From: Antedon mediterranea
Taxonomy: Eukaryota > Echinodermata > Crinoidea > Comatulida > Antedonidae
Direction: 5' to 3'
Length of the DNA stretch: 60,000 nt
NCBI RefSeq assembly: GCF_964355755.1
Contig: NC_092670.1
Span: 39,607,795 to 39,667,794 of the forward strand
Shown here: positions 1-12,695 of the stretch, one piece after another
Position numbering within the stretch: position 1 is the first letter of the stretch
How the letters are laid out: each line of letters begins with the position of its first letter
Made by a program: the position numbers and the translations under genes
Notes under the pieces: model-generated
Database searches by the model: none
Told to the model about the DNA's origin: nothing
What the model saw: only the letters and a program-made list of their open reading frames with translations

Positions 1-1276
1 TATTTCGTTTTGAAGTAGTAGCTAAAAAGGCAGTAGGCCTATAGTACAATTGAAATATAATAATATAAACATATATAAAACAAGGTTTTCTTTCTTTAAA
101 AACTGCTGAGTCGTCTTCAATTATTTAACTTAATTCCTCGGCTGTAAGTTTGCACAATAAGGATTATTTTTTTATTTGAGGAAAGGAGACGTATTGTTAC
201 GAATCTTGTATCTGAATATGTATCACAAAATAATATATAATAACACTTTTTTTGGAAAATGACACAGCTATAAATTCAATTGACTAAGTAGTTTCTGGTT
301 AACAACAATGCATTAGCCTCCTAAAGATAACGAGTGTCGGAATCAAATGCAATTTATTTCTGAAAGAGTTACAAATGCTATTGAATTCTATAGAGTTCTA
401 TAGAAAATTGTATAGAGCTCTGTGGTATTCTAGAAGTACAACATTTCCATGAAAACCTATTTCAATTTCTATAGAATTTATTTCATCATCCGCATAATAA
501 ACATGTATTTCTAATAAAAGTGGCGGCACCAAGAAAGCAAATGCTTTTGTCAGGGACGCCTAACAAAACAGGACAAAATAATATATACCGTATTAAATAT
601 CACAGAAATGAAACTAATCCTAATGGTACATTTCAATTGCAGTATAAATCATATTAATACATTCGATATTGGTAAAGGTAAATATATTTAAAAAAACAAA
701 CAAAACATGGTCACTAAGTATTGTTTGATAATAAATAATTTATTGTCTATAGAATGTTTCTTCTTTTCTATAGAATCTATATGGCCGCGCAACTAATCTT
801 AACATCCATTGAATGGAGAATTGCAATACAGTGAATTGGTTTATGCGCATGTATTAATATAAGTTCCTGACGCGAAAAAAAAATGCGCAACCAATCGAAG
901 TCAAGATAAATGTTTGATTGGCGCGAAACATATTGATTCCTGTAAAAGAAAAACATGCTGTCTGGAAATGTAAACGAAAGATATTCAAACAAACAAAATG
1001 TTTTTCTAACATATTGTTTGCGATATACTGTAAATATAGTCACTGACATATTTATATTGTAGTAATACATGCTGAAATAATTTGCTGTGTGTTTCAAAAA
1101 ATCTCACAATGGTCCGAGTACTGACACGTGGTAGGTGGCTGCTTGCCGAGATGGTAATACTTCCATACCGTTGTTAAAAGATACGTCTACGGACGCACGC
1201 ACGTACCATATGGTCACCATTCAATAGTGTATGGTTCCATATTGACATAACCATAAGGACATTTCGTCGTCGACAC

Positions 1277-1507
1277 CACGAAGTGACACTAACCGCGTAA
1301 TTGATGAAAACAGCGTTTCGAGAAAAACGCGATTGAAGAAACGAGCTTCACAAAACACACGATTTCGTCCTCAAAAAATGTCACTAAGATTTTTAATTTA
1401 CATACATACAAAGTTAGACAATCCAGCTACCCATTACTTTAATTTAATTTAAATCATATTAATTAATTACCAAGTAAATTAAAGATAAACATTAGTGTCA
1501 CTTCGTG
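1277..1507. mobile_element. short inverted-repeat element (MITE-like), copy 1
   Basis: The ends are perfect 16 bp inverted repeats, CACGAAGTGACACTAA at 1277-1292 and TTAGTGTCACTTCGTG at 1492-1507. The interior is AT-rich and noncoding. No clear target duplication is visible. The same terminal motif recurs at 2718, 2926, 2979, 2999, 5105 and 5307. Confidence 0.6.
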
Positions 1508-2717
1508 AAACTGAAAAATTCATTTCCCTACGCAGAGTCGTCTTCAATTATTTAACTTAATTCCTCGGCTGTAAGTTTGCACAATAAGGATTATTTTTTT
1601 TATTTGAGGAAAAGAGACGTATTGTTACGAATCTTGTATCTGAATATGTATCACAAAATAATATATAATAAAACTTTTTTTGGAAAATGACACAGCTATA
1701 AATTCAATTGACTAAGTAGTTTCTGGTTAACAACAATTGCATTAGCCTCCTAAAGATAACGAGTGTCGGAATCAAATGCAATTTATTTCTGAAAGAGTTA
1801 CAAATGCTATTGAATTCTATAGAGTTCTATAGAGTTCTATAGAAAATTGTATAGAGCTCTGTGGTATTCTAGAAGTACAACATTTCCATGAAAACCTATT
1901 TCAATTTCTATAGAATTTATTTCATCATCCGCATAATAAACATGTATTTCTAATAAAAGTGGCGGCACCAAGAAAGCAAATGCTTTTGTCAGGGACGCCT
2001 AACAAAACAGGACAAAATAATATATACCGTACTAAATATCACAGAAATGAAACTAATCCTAATGGTACATTTCAATTGCAGTATAAATCATATTAATACA
2101 TTCGCTATTGGTAAAGGTAAATATATTTAAAAAAACAAACAAAACATGGTCACTAAGTATTGTTTGATAATAAATAATTTATTGTCTATAGAATGTTTCT
2201 TCTTTTCTATAGAATCTATATGGCCGCGCAACTAATCTTAACATCCATTGAATGGAGAATTGCAATACAGTGAATTGGTTTATGCGCATATATTAATATA
2301 AGTTCCTGACGCGGAAAAAAAATGCGCAACCAATCGAAGTCAAGATAAATGTTTGATTGGCGCGAAATATATTGATTCCTGTAAAAGAAAAACATGCTGT
2401 CTGGAAATGTAAACGAAAGATATTCAAACAAACAAAATGTTTTTCTAACATATTGTTTGCAATATACTGTAAATATAGTCACTGAAATATTTATATTGTA
2501 GTAATACATGCTGAAACAATTTGCTGTGTGTTTAAAAAAATCCCACAATGGTCTGAGTACTGACACGTGGTATGTCGCTGCTTGCCGAGATGGTAATACT
2601 TCCATACCGTTGTTAAAAGATACGTATACGGACGTACGCGCACGTACCATATGGTCACCATTCAATAGTGTATGGTTCCATATTGACATAACCATAAGGA
2701 CATTTCGTCGTCGACAC

Positions 2718-2941
2718 CACGAAGTGACACTAACCGCGTAATTGATGAAAACAGCGTTTCGAGAAAAACATGATTGAAGAAACGAGCTTCACAAAACACA
2801 CGATTTCGTCCTCAAAAAATGTCACTAAGATTTTTAATTTAACAAAGTTAGACAATCCAGCTACCCATTACTTTAATTTAATTTAAATCATATTAATTAA
2901 TTACCAAGTAAATTAAAGATAAACATTAGTGTCACTTCGTG
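2718..2941. mobile_element. short inverted-repeat element (MITE-like), copy 2
   Basis: This is the counterpart of 1277-1507 in the second tandem unit, with the same 16 bp inverted ends at 2718-2733 and 2926-2941. Two further copies of the end motif follow head to head at 2979-2993 and 2999-3014, so several termini are stacked here. Confidence 0.6.
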
Positions 2942-3014
2942 AAACTGAAAAATTCATTTCCCTACGCAGTTTACGCTTACGAAGTGACACTAATGCAGTT
3001 AGTGTCACTTCGTG

Positions 3015-4513
3015 AAACCGCAAATTCCATTTCACCGCGTATTTCTAGTGCGTTGGAAGTGGCACTACTGTGTAATTCATAGCTTTTCAATGCAATGATC
3101 TTACATCATAACAATTATGTATGGTCCTTGATAAGTGAACAATACATTCCAAACAGTCATGTCTCTTTTAAGTCTTGCCTGCACTATCCAACTTGCTTCA
3201 TCTTCCTTTTCCATCACATTTTTGCTCAAGAACCATCTCTTCCTTGTTGCATGGCCATCTCCAATGAGATGGCCATTCAATGTATTGTTTTCATTGATTT
3301 TCCCTTTGATTCAATTCATTTTTCCATTATTTTAGTTTGTTAGTTTTCATAAATTCTATTTATTTTGATTTATTTTTTAAGTGTTGTATGTTATTGTCTT
3401 ATCAAATTGCATTTTTGTGAGGTTTTTTCTATCTAATGATCACCTTCGACTGGATGGACCACCCTAGTAAAATAGTGTTGAAATAAATAAAATCAAACTT
3501 AATGTGACCAACATTAATGTGATGTGCTTAAATGGACAGAATGGCGTAATCCCTACCATATTTGGGCACATCACACTTTTTTTGTCAAAATGGTTTGATA
3601 GTGTAGACAGGGTTAGGCCTAGGTTATTTATAAATGAAACAACCACATCAAATAAATCTAAAAACATAGGTTGACCTACTTTAACACTTTTAATAAAACC
3701 TAATACATAGACATATAAATAGGCCTATCTGGAATGTACAGTAAGCATAATGAACATATTCATATTTTTTTTTCCATATTATAATAAATATTAATTAGTT
3801 ATTTTTTCAACATTGAACAATTAATAATTCAGTAATACAATACTTATGCCAGTATTAATTTATATCAAAGATTTTTCTCTATTGTTATATAAATCATTAT
3901 TAAATACTTAATCAATGTCGTTACATTATTTTTTTCTATTATCAGTATGCTTTTTAATTTATTCAATCCATTGTTCTGTGATGTACACATCCTCTAAAAT
4001 GCTCATATAACATAAACACTTGCTACAGGCTGCCTACACCTCCCCTTTTTAAACCTTTGACTTGATACCTTCTCCCTTAAATTGAGGTAGACAGATTGCT
4101 TGTTGATCGAATTTCGGTTGTTCCCCCTTACCTTATTTTCTTGAAACTGTTCTGAAAACAAAAAACACATTTTAACAGTGATTTCTTATTGTTAAAAATC
4201 AAGCAGAGTAGTTTAGCCTAGAATAGAGAGTCTACTCTAGCCAAGTAGTAGTAGTACTACTACTACTATTCCCTGGGCATACACATACTCTAGTTTGTTA
4301 GGCCTAGTTAGATCTGGGCCAGCTGGCTATGCCTAAACGTCACAGAAAAGTAAAGTAGGCAGGATCCCAATGGAAATAAGCTGATAAGCTTTTTGGGCTA
4401 TCCTGGAAAGTCTTTTATAAATGTATTATTTGTAATGTCCGTAATTTATGTTATCACTTTGTATGTATTTTTTATGATGATTTTCCAAATAAATTCAATT
4501 CAAATCAAATCAA
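3015..4513. other. intergenic, no gene seen
   Basis: AT-rich sequence with only short frames that lack recognisable domains. It holds one degenerate MITE (3491-3615) and a TAG/CTA trinucleotide inverted stretch near 4242-4270. Nothing else is supported. Confidence 0.5.
3491..3615. mobile_element. MITE, GTCTACACTATCAAAC family, copy 1
   Basis: The right end reads TTTGATAGTGTAGACAGGG and the left end keeps only ATCAAACTT. The interior has TTTGGGCACATCACACTTT, which is shared with four other copies at 11502, 35182, 37565 and 39785. The left terminus is degraded. Confidence 0.6.
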
Positions 4514-4861
4514 GCCGCGATATTTCTTTTCGTACATAAGTTGTTGGGGACCCCTCGTGAAACGTCACAAAATAAACATGAATATTCATTAATAATATCC
4601 ATAAGGTGTGACGTAAGAATTCAGCTAACTACAATTCGCTAATGCAAACGATTTCTGTCGAGCCGTCTGTGTAGTCGAGTGGATAAGACTATGTTAATGG
4701 ACTTTACATGTCGATGTATGGGGTTTGACTCCCATGAGCTACTTCTTTTACTTTATAGTGAGAGAGAGATTATTTAGAGGGTTAGGTTTAGTTATATTTA
4801 GGAAGTAGTTCGGCTATCTTTCACATGGGGTCCCCAACTGTACGAAAAAAAAAATCGCGGC
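4514..4861. mobile_element. MITE carrying a tRNA-like pol III promoter
   Basis: The element begins GCCGCGAT and ends ATCGCGGC. Both arms continue as an imperfect inverted repeat: TTTCGTACA then GTTGGGGACC on the left, and GGTCCCCAAC then TGTACGAAA on the right. Inside, at about 4662-4745, is a tRNA-like segment with an A box (TAGTCGAGTGG, 4672) and a B box (GGTTTGACTCC, 4722) at tRNA-like spacing. It could be a SINE captured by a DNA transposon, or a chimera mobilised by its inverted ends. No target duplication is evident. Confidence 0.65.
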
Positions 4862-5483
4862 CAGTACTACTAGGCCTAGGCTAAAAGTGGGTCAAATTAC
4901 TGTTTTATAAATTATAAAATAAATATATAATAGGCCTCGACATGACGGATATCTGAGCGGACTAAAATTCTTTAAATAAACTAATTAACTTACCGTCTTT
5001 CTTGATAAAATGCAATCTGTAGGCTAGGCCAAAACTGTAAACAAACGCGCAAAATTCATTACCCGTGTGGCGCTGGCAAGCACACATACGGGTATTTAAT
5101 AAATAGTGTCACTTCGTAAAAACGCAAATTCCATATGATAGTGTTTTTTTATATTGTCTAATTAATGTAATTAATTAATGATATTTGAAAGTTTAGATTT
5201 TGTGAAAACATAGAGTTTGATATACATAATCATGGAGTATTCTTTACTCCATGACATAATGAAAATATCGAAAAAAAAATTTTTTCAAAAATTACAGATT
5301 TTTAGGTTAGTGTCACTTCGTGTAGTGGTGACGATGACGATTTTATAACAAAAGTGTTGTTACAGTGTTTACGATATCACAAATTAATATTTTATTAAAT
5401 TTAATAACAGTTTTAATATAGGACTTATCGATCCGGAGCAAATTCAATGATAATGACGGTGGTAGGTTGCTTAATACAATTAA

Positions 5484-5883
5484 AGGCCCGTTCACACTAG
5501 GACGATAACGATCGACGATAATAGACAATAATTTGCATTTTTCATACATAAAATAAAAGAAATATAAAACCTTTTCATTCTAGAACTATAGAATAACCAT
5601 CTATGCTTCCTTTGATGACAATTATATTTCCACACGTCCAATCAAATGACGTCATGATTAGTAAGAGCAATAATATCGTGATAATACAACGATTTTATTG
5701 TTTTTATGTATCATGACGTCATTTGATTGGAATTTTAAAAATATTAATTTTATCAAAGACAGCATAAATGATTATCCTATAGTCCTAGAACGAAACCCTT
5801 TCTAATTTCTTTTGTTTTATGTTTAAAAAATGCATGCTTATATATTTATCGTCGATCGTTATCGTTCTAGTGTGAATGGGCCT
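5484..5883. mobile_element. 400 bp MITE, Harbinger-like, TAA target duplication
   Basis: The ends are inverted repeats of about 40 bp, starting AGGCCCGTTCACACTAG and ending CTAGTGTGAATGGGCCT. The element is flanked by TAA on both sides (5481-5483 and 5884-5886). Three-base TWA duplications are typical of PIF/Harbinger transposons. A second, inner inverted repeat contains ATGACGTCAT. It has no coding capacity. Confidence 0.75.
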
Positions 5884-5932
5884 TAAGTGGCATAACCCCA
5901 ATAGTACAGTCACATATGTAAGGAAAACTAGC

Positions 5933-8798
5933 TCCAGCTCGATATTAGTGCCAAAATAGATTTTATTGGCTAACTTTGTTATTCTTGAGTTGCTGAATTC
6001 AAAAAAGTTAGGTGCCATTTTTTTCGACCACTCCTTCAGCCGCCATTTTGTATTTCAAAATGGCCGACATTCCACACTGAACTTTGTCATCCATGGTATC
6101 ATCGGAAAGGGAATATAATACTGATCATTTTATCCCATTACATCCATATAAAAAAATGCATAGTTACATAGTTATTTAACAATAAAACAAGTCACGTGAC
6201 CAAAAAGGTCAAAAGGTCAACATTTTAATTTTCTCAAATACTTTACTGTTTGGTATCGTAGGATAGCTTTTTTTATTCTGAATACAGTTTTACTAATATC
6301 TATTCGATTTTCCTTTATTTATTGTCATAATTTTCCAATTATGTAAATAAATTTTTAAATGTACAATAAAAAAGGTCTCTTCCGTATTAAAGATAAATAC
6401 GTTTTTTTTTTATTCATTCAAATGTTGGTAACATTTATCTGGTTATAATAACAATTTCAGTGTGTGAAACTACTTTAGTATAAGATAAGTTTTACTATCA
6501 AGATCCTCGATATGCCCGGTTTTCGCATTGCAAGTAGAAAACAAGATCAAACAACCATTGCTTTGCAGGTAAATTAGTTGCGACGCAAACATGATTTGGA
6601 GGTAAAGTAATTGATTTTAGTACCTTTTATTTGAGCAAGTTCATACAACTACTACAGCAGAAACAGAAACGTAACTTTGGAAAGTAATTTAGATTTGTCT
6701 TAATTCTGCTAGTTAATGTAGTTTTATTTATAACTATATCCAGTGCAGTGGCGTCTATGCTGTTTTTTTCAAACATGGTTTTCTGCCAATAGCATGGTTG
6801 TATGTTGTAAGCCTAGGCCTATATATATATATAAAGTAAATCGATAAAAAAGTTGTTGCTTATTTAAATTAATTTATGTAGGCCTACACATTCTTATATT
6901 ATATATATTGGATATTTGTGTGACCATAAAGGCAGGATAGAAAACAGCTCATCTATACTGTGTATAAGTGGTCGAATAATCTTCCACCGTTTCAGATGAT
7001 AACATAATTTTATTGAATATAAATTAAATCGGTGGCTCACAAGAATACAAATACTAACAACAAACGGATACAATAGGATCATGCCCAAGAACAATAACCG
7101 ATGACTGAAAGGCCGATTCTATCTTCTACCGGTGTGTGGTCGCACTCCACTGCATTTTTGATAAATATAACTGAGAAATGCAGTAAAAGTAACAAAATTA
7201 AAATACAAATTTATAAAAGGGAATTCAATAACTGAAATCGTTAAATACGGTATATATTTATAAAGAGTCTGTAGTTAAAAGATTTCGTTTTTCTCAAACT
7301 AATTTGAATATTATTGCTGGAAAGCGGATTTTGTTTCCCTTATTTCCGATAAGTTCTTAAAGTTAAGTTACCAGAAACAAGTATAGTTTGATTAATTATT
7401 CTATGTGGCTTTTAATAATAACCACGTATAGTTAGGATTTATATTGCGATAATCACAAACCATACGTAAAAATCAAAGGGAACCTTTAGATGTTAAAAAC
7501 ACCGAATTCGTTTCTTTACAATATCGATTGGTAGTTTGTAAAGGCAGCAGTATAGGACACTGACTTTTCTTTATTTCGTGTAAACTTTATTTGAGGAAAA
7601 CTAATTGATCTTAATTTTTTTTTTTTAATTCTTAAGATTTTTTCACTGTATAATAATATCAAATGAAAAAATGTTTGCTGCTGCACTTCATCTGAGGTTC
7701 AAAGGGAAAGGCATGCCAATTAACATTGGCATTGTGAACAGATGGCTTTATATTGTGTGGTACCCGCTTTGACAAAAATACAAATGATTTTGAACGCTAC
7801 GCAAATGATACCATGACCCGTAGCATTTTTTTCTTTTTACGAAAAACAGAAATATAAACTACTAAAAATAAAATAGATTCAGAATTTCTATCCAACGAAA
7901 CAAAACAAAGATGTGACGTGACAACAGTTGATTTCACCATTGTTCACGGACTATAGTTATTTTGATTTTAAAGTAAATAACTCGGAAACTTGACATTGAA
8001 GTTAAATGTAATCCAGTACCGTACGGTACTTATTTAGTATTAAGATAATATATAATATACTATAAAACATATAAATGGACAATAACAAAGTAGAATGAAA
8101 ATCAAACAAACATTTGAATGAATTGTAAAACCAATAAGAAAAACCGTATTTATCTTAATACGAAGGAGACTACTTTTGCCATTGTTAAAATGAGTATAGC
8201 GATTTAATGAATAGGCAAACTGCCTTAAAATGTGACATGTTTCGATAAACTATTCTCATCAGAAGAAAAACAGAAAACAAGTACGCCTAAAGTACTTATA
8301 TACCAATAGGACAGATTGTATGTAAATAAGAAAGTAATTAGCATGAAAAAACAACAAGGAACATTTAAAAACAATTTATTTACATAATTAGAAAATTATG
8401 ACAATAAACAAAGTAAAATAGAATAGATATTAGTAAAACTGTATTCAGAATAAAAAAAAATCTATCCAACGATACCAAACAGTACAGTATTTTGGTGAAA
8501 TTGCATTTTGACCTTTTTGACCTTTATTGGTCACGTGATTTGTTTTATTTCGCAATAACTATGTAACTATGCGTTTATTGATATGGGTGTAATGGAATAA
8601 AATAATCAGTATTACATTCCCTTTCCAATGATACCATGGATGACCAAGTTTAGTGTGGAACGTCGGTCATTTTGAAATACAAAATGGCGGCTGAAGGAGT
8701 GGTCGAAAAAAATGGCACCTAACTTTTTTGGATTCAGCATTTCAAGAATAACAAAGTTAGCTAAAAAAAAATCTATTTTGGCACAAATATCGAGCTGG
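5933..8798. mobile_element. ~2.9 kb fold-back element with long inverted arms
   Basis: The left arm (5933 to about 6430) and right arm (about 8105-8798) are inverted copies. Both start at CCAGCTCGATATT and contain GCCGCCATTTTGTATTTC and GTCACGTGA blocks. The right arm carries an extra insertion of about 190 bp (roughly 8172-8365) that is absent from the left arm. The 1.7 kb centre has no open frame resembling a transposase, so it appears non-autonomous. No target duplication was identified. Confidence 0.75.
8232..8262 (-). ncRNA. hammerhead-ribozyme-like core, candidate
   Basis: Read on the minus strand, CTGATGAG is followed by a weak stem-loop segment, then CGAAAC and GTCAC. CUGANGA...GAAA is the conserved hammerhead core, and copies of this kind end Penelope-like retroelements in many animals. 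It sits in the insertion within the right arm of the fold-back element. Stem II is poor, so activity is doubtful. Confidence 0.3.
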
Positions 8799-11501
8799 AA
8801 GACATAATAACCCGTACTACAATGAGTTACATTGCCACCAGAAAAATAGGGACCGGTACAAAATTTTACTCCACGCGAGTTGGAGGCCTATACGTGCACG
8901 TAACATCAACTCCACAAAATGCTATTTTGACCGCCAGGGACGCCATAAAATGTTACATAATTTCAATCAATTGAAGGATTCTTAAAAAAAGATTACGATG
9001 TAAAAGGGAGATTTGGTTAAATGTTAAGAATATAAGTCACCAGTGCTGATTTTCTATAGCTATGTTAATCAAAATACTAAAAATAAAAACCAAGGTACGA
9101 CTTTAAGTCCGACGATTATGGTTCAAATAGGTATTATAGCACACCCAAAATTTGGTGAATAAAAAGTTTAAAACGTTTTGAATCGAAAGTATTTTCAAAA
9201 GCAATTGTGTTGCTTTACTTTAGTTAGTTTTATGAAATCTAGCTTGCCTTACCCTAATTATGATACAAGTGGTTATAGACATAAAAATGTAGAATTTTAC
9301 TTCCGCCGAGAATTACCTGACAAATGTTGCTTCGCTCCCCGGCTCTCTCTTGTATTAATTCTTTACACTATGAATAAACATACATGTTTTGCTTGATGAT
9401 TTCGTCTTTGTATTTTTTAACCGGAAAAAATGAGAGAAAAAATTCAATCCCGGATGCATCGGATCCGGAATTGAGAAAAATCAATAATTATAGTCAAAAT
9501 ACACAGCACCCTTTTTCCTGGAATTGATAACTACTAAATTTCCTCCTTTTAATCTTTTGAATAGGCCTAAAAGATATCTACATGGACGTATACATATTGT
9601 GTATCTTCATAAATGAAACCAATTGATATAGGCTACACCTAATTTGAATATACAACAACGTGATTCACTACGTATCATTATCAAGTTGGTCTAATAATAG
9701 TTGCCACTTAAACTTACTTAAAGTTAAATTTCTTTTTTAAACACGAATCAGTGTAACAATTAGGTCCTACATTGTTGTTCTTTTAGAAGAATACAATACG
9801 ATATCTATGTAATGAAATCAAACATGTCTACTGTAGCTAATTATAAAAGAATGTTTGTTGTAAAGCAAAGGGACACTCAAGTGGGTACACAATGCAACAA
9901 GGCCAACAGCCATTAAGTCGCGTGCTACAATGCATAGTGATACCGGACCGACAGACAGACCGACCGACAGACCAACCGACATAGTGAACTATACTGACTG
10001 AAATTACCGAAAACATGTTTAAAAATGTTGAAATGTTTAAAAACATTTATATTTTTTAATTTACACGTGCGTAGCCTGTCACTTTTGACGTGCTCGTATA
10101 ACGTAATTTCGAGTTGAAAAGTAAGTCAAGAAAACAGAAATCGGGCAAAAAGAGTGCGGAACAACATTTAACGCGCAGTGCGCGCGCAAAAATATGCGCA
10201 CTCATGGCAATTTTGTAAACGCTTAAAATTGCCTGAAACGTACTCTTATTTCATCGAAAATAAATTTTGAAAATTTTAAGCGCGCGTACGCATGCGTTAC
10301 ATGCGCTACGCACGTAATTGTATTGCCATATGATGATTTATGCCCTGAAATTTATGAGTACCAAATTTTATTTAATTGTGATTCATGGTTGTGAAGATAT
10401 GATTACAAACGTGATTTCGTTAAATCGTGCGTAGACCGCGTAATTTTTTATTGCGCACCGTGAAAACATAACCACATCGATTCCTGGCCATAAGGAATAT
10501 ACTGTGAAAAATTGACCTAGCTAGATTAAACTGATATCAAGATAAGGTCAGAAAGCGATAAAACGCATAGTGATACCGGACCGACCGACAGACCGACCGA
10601 CCGACATAGTGAACTATAGAGTCGCTTCCACGCCACTAAAAACAGGATTCAGGTGAGTCAATCTACGTGAACAGAGGACACACTGAAAGTATAGGCGATT
10701 GAATCTTACAATAAGACAGCCTCAAATGATCTTGAAATCGTAAAATATATGAATTATTCAAAACACTTACTAATTAATACAGGTAAAAGCAATCCAAATA
10801 TCACACAAAACGTAAACTTGCTTGGTGCCATTGCTACGACATACATATACTGTCTTTAGTTTACGATTGTTCACATTCAGGATCACACAGCTATTAATTA
10901 GAGGTATGTACGTGAACGATAAAATATAACCACTTTTGAATTTAGACTCGCTGAAGCGATTCATTAAACTAACTTTCTATAGCGGGATTATCAATAAAGC
11001 CACGGTCTGTCAATTCACCAACAGTGAAAGCGGTGTCTCCACCCATTGTGGATTTAGTGTCGCAAAATAGAACACTATAATGAATAGGGTCGGTACGTCA
11101 CTTTTTGACGTAGACGATATTAACACGGGGAGGATATAAATAAATCCCGTTGCGTTTTCCGCATGCATTCGACCTCAGTATTTCAGTATTTTATTGGTAC
11201 TCACTTTAGAATCTGTGGCACACACCTTTCGGTGGTGCCGTCATACAAAATAAACAACAACATTAAAAAAAGTAAATGATGATTAAACTGACATGACAAA
11301 TCGTCATGAACACATTGATAAACAAACAAAAACACAAAAACACAAAAAAAAGATAAATTTAAAAAAAAATAATACATTGTAGCAATCATACTAATCAAAT
11401 GAATAAAAATAAATAAATAAAAACATTTAAAAAAAAAATGAAATCCTCTTCATCATTCGAATCTTGCAAACAAGGAAGATCTTCCCTAATGCAACATATA
11501 T
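8799..11501. other. intergenic, repeats only
   Basis: No gene is recognised. Two GACC/GACA microsatellite tracts (about 9948-9982 and 10573-10612) sit in nearly identical contexts (GTGATACCGG...CATAGTGAACTAT) and bracket a segment (about 10060-10510) that recurs inverted at 24750-25230. Short frames at 9178-9396, 9837-10046 and 10770-10964 have no domain. Confidence 0.5.
10060..10510 (+). repeat. dispersed repeat, inverted partner at 24750-25230
   Basis: GC-skewed, CG-containing repeat with segments such as AACGTGATTTCGTTAAATCG and TGGCCATAAGGAATATACT. The same segments occur in reverse complement at about 24750-25230, inside a terminal-inverted-repeat element. It has no coding potential. 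Confidence 0.75.
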
Positions 11502-11686
11502 AAGCCTTGTCTTACACTATCAAACTTTATGTGACTATAAAATGTGATGTGCCTATATATGGACATGATGATATCACATCACTACCATATTTGACCACAT
11601 CACTACCATATTTGACCATATCACTAGCATATTTGGGCACATCGCACTTTTTTTGTCAAACTAGTTTGATAGTGTAGACAGAGCTT
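11502..11686. mobile_element. MITE, GTCTACACTATCAAAC family, copy 2
   Basis: Inverted ends AAGCCTTGTCTTACACTATC and GATAGTGTAGACAGAGCTT. It is longer than the other copies because an internal segment built around CATCACTACCATATTTGACC is repeated in tandem. Confidence 0.75.
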
Positions 11687-12695
11687 AAGAAACATATAAA
11701 CAATTATGTTAAGATAATTAAATGATGTATGTTCATTTTTTAATATGCTAATTTTTCAAAAATGTATGTGCAATTGTTGATGTCATGTACAGCACAATAT
11801 AGCCTAGTTGTGTTCATCATATAATAAAGAAGACATTGTGTCATTATTACTATAAATATTATTAATTAAGCAAAATAATAACCGCCTGCTGTAAATTATT
11901 CATACGGCATCATAATAATTATTAATTGAATATTTTACCAATATATCAGTCCCTGTCACCATATTCGTTATAATATTCCATATGTTACACAAATCCATAA
12001 TATTTAATTTTTATTAAACCGTCGTTTCTATTTGGTGCGAGGTTTCGTGACAAACGTATAAAAATTGCTGGAAGCAAGAAAGGTTTCCTACCTACGATTC
12101 ACGTAGTACACAAAACAAGTGCGCGTAAGCGTGGTTCCCACTAGTACGCGCAACGCAAGCGAGTTGACCATGACACACACAGCTGTTCCACAGATAGAAA
12201 TAAACCGAAGCGCTCCCAACGTTAGTGGAGTAGTTATATAAACAAACAAGCAATACCTATCGCACGTGTGGCAAGGAGAAGCAATCGTGCATAAAATTAG
12301 TAAACTTAAATAGCCAATGAGAACGTAATCAGAGAAGTAAATAATTGAAATCATGAATAAGAATAAGAAACAAAGCCTTATGACGCTGTGAGATGTTTTT
12401 CACAATTAATCACATGGTTCTTCAAGGCGGGCATTTAATCATAAATTAACCCAATTTCGCACCTTATTTATGTAGCTGACGCGATTAGAAATGTAAGTAA
12501 ATGTGTTTTTGTATATCTTTTTAAAACCTAATTTTCATAGAAAACCCTTAGTAATTAAATAAATCTCAAGACTATTTGGTTACCAATACATTTATTGAGC
12601 AATACTATTGTAGCCAATGAACAAAAGGTGAAGAGACTTTAAATTCAATAGATATGCCTATATCAATATATACACTCCATACGCTAGCCTATATT
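11687..12695. other. intergenic, no gene seen
   Basis: AT-rich, with one 88-codon minus-strand frame (12088-12354) that has no recognisable domain. No RNA gene or repeat unit is clear. Confidence 0.4.

Larger units (their letters stand above)
108..2969. repeat. tandem duplication of a ~1.43 kb unit
   Basis: Unit A (108-1534) and unit B (1535-2969) are nearly identical and head-to-tail, with the junction at GAGTCGTCTTC in both. Differences are a few substitutions, one extra copy of a 10 bp GAGTTCTATA repeat near 1820 in unit B, and a small deletion near 2842. Minus-strand frames of about 106 and 159 codons occur at the same place in both units, but they have no recognisable domain and probably reflect the repeated DNA. 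Each unit ends in a short inverted-repeat element (1277-1507 and 2718-2941). The close similarity indicates a recent duplication or an assembly duplication. Confidence 0.9.

Noticed and set aside
777-2695. Minus-strand frames of 106 and 159 codons in the tandem units
   Set aside because: They are duplicated with the repeat, have odd composition and no domain, and the second is longer only through chance loss of a stop.
4662-4745. A functional tRNA gene
   Set aside because: A and B boxes fit, but the acceptor stem does not pair well and the block is inside an inverted-repeat element.
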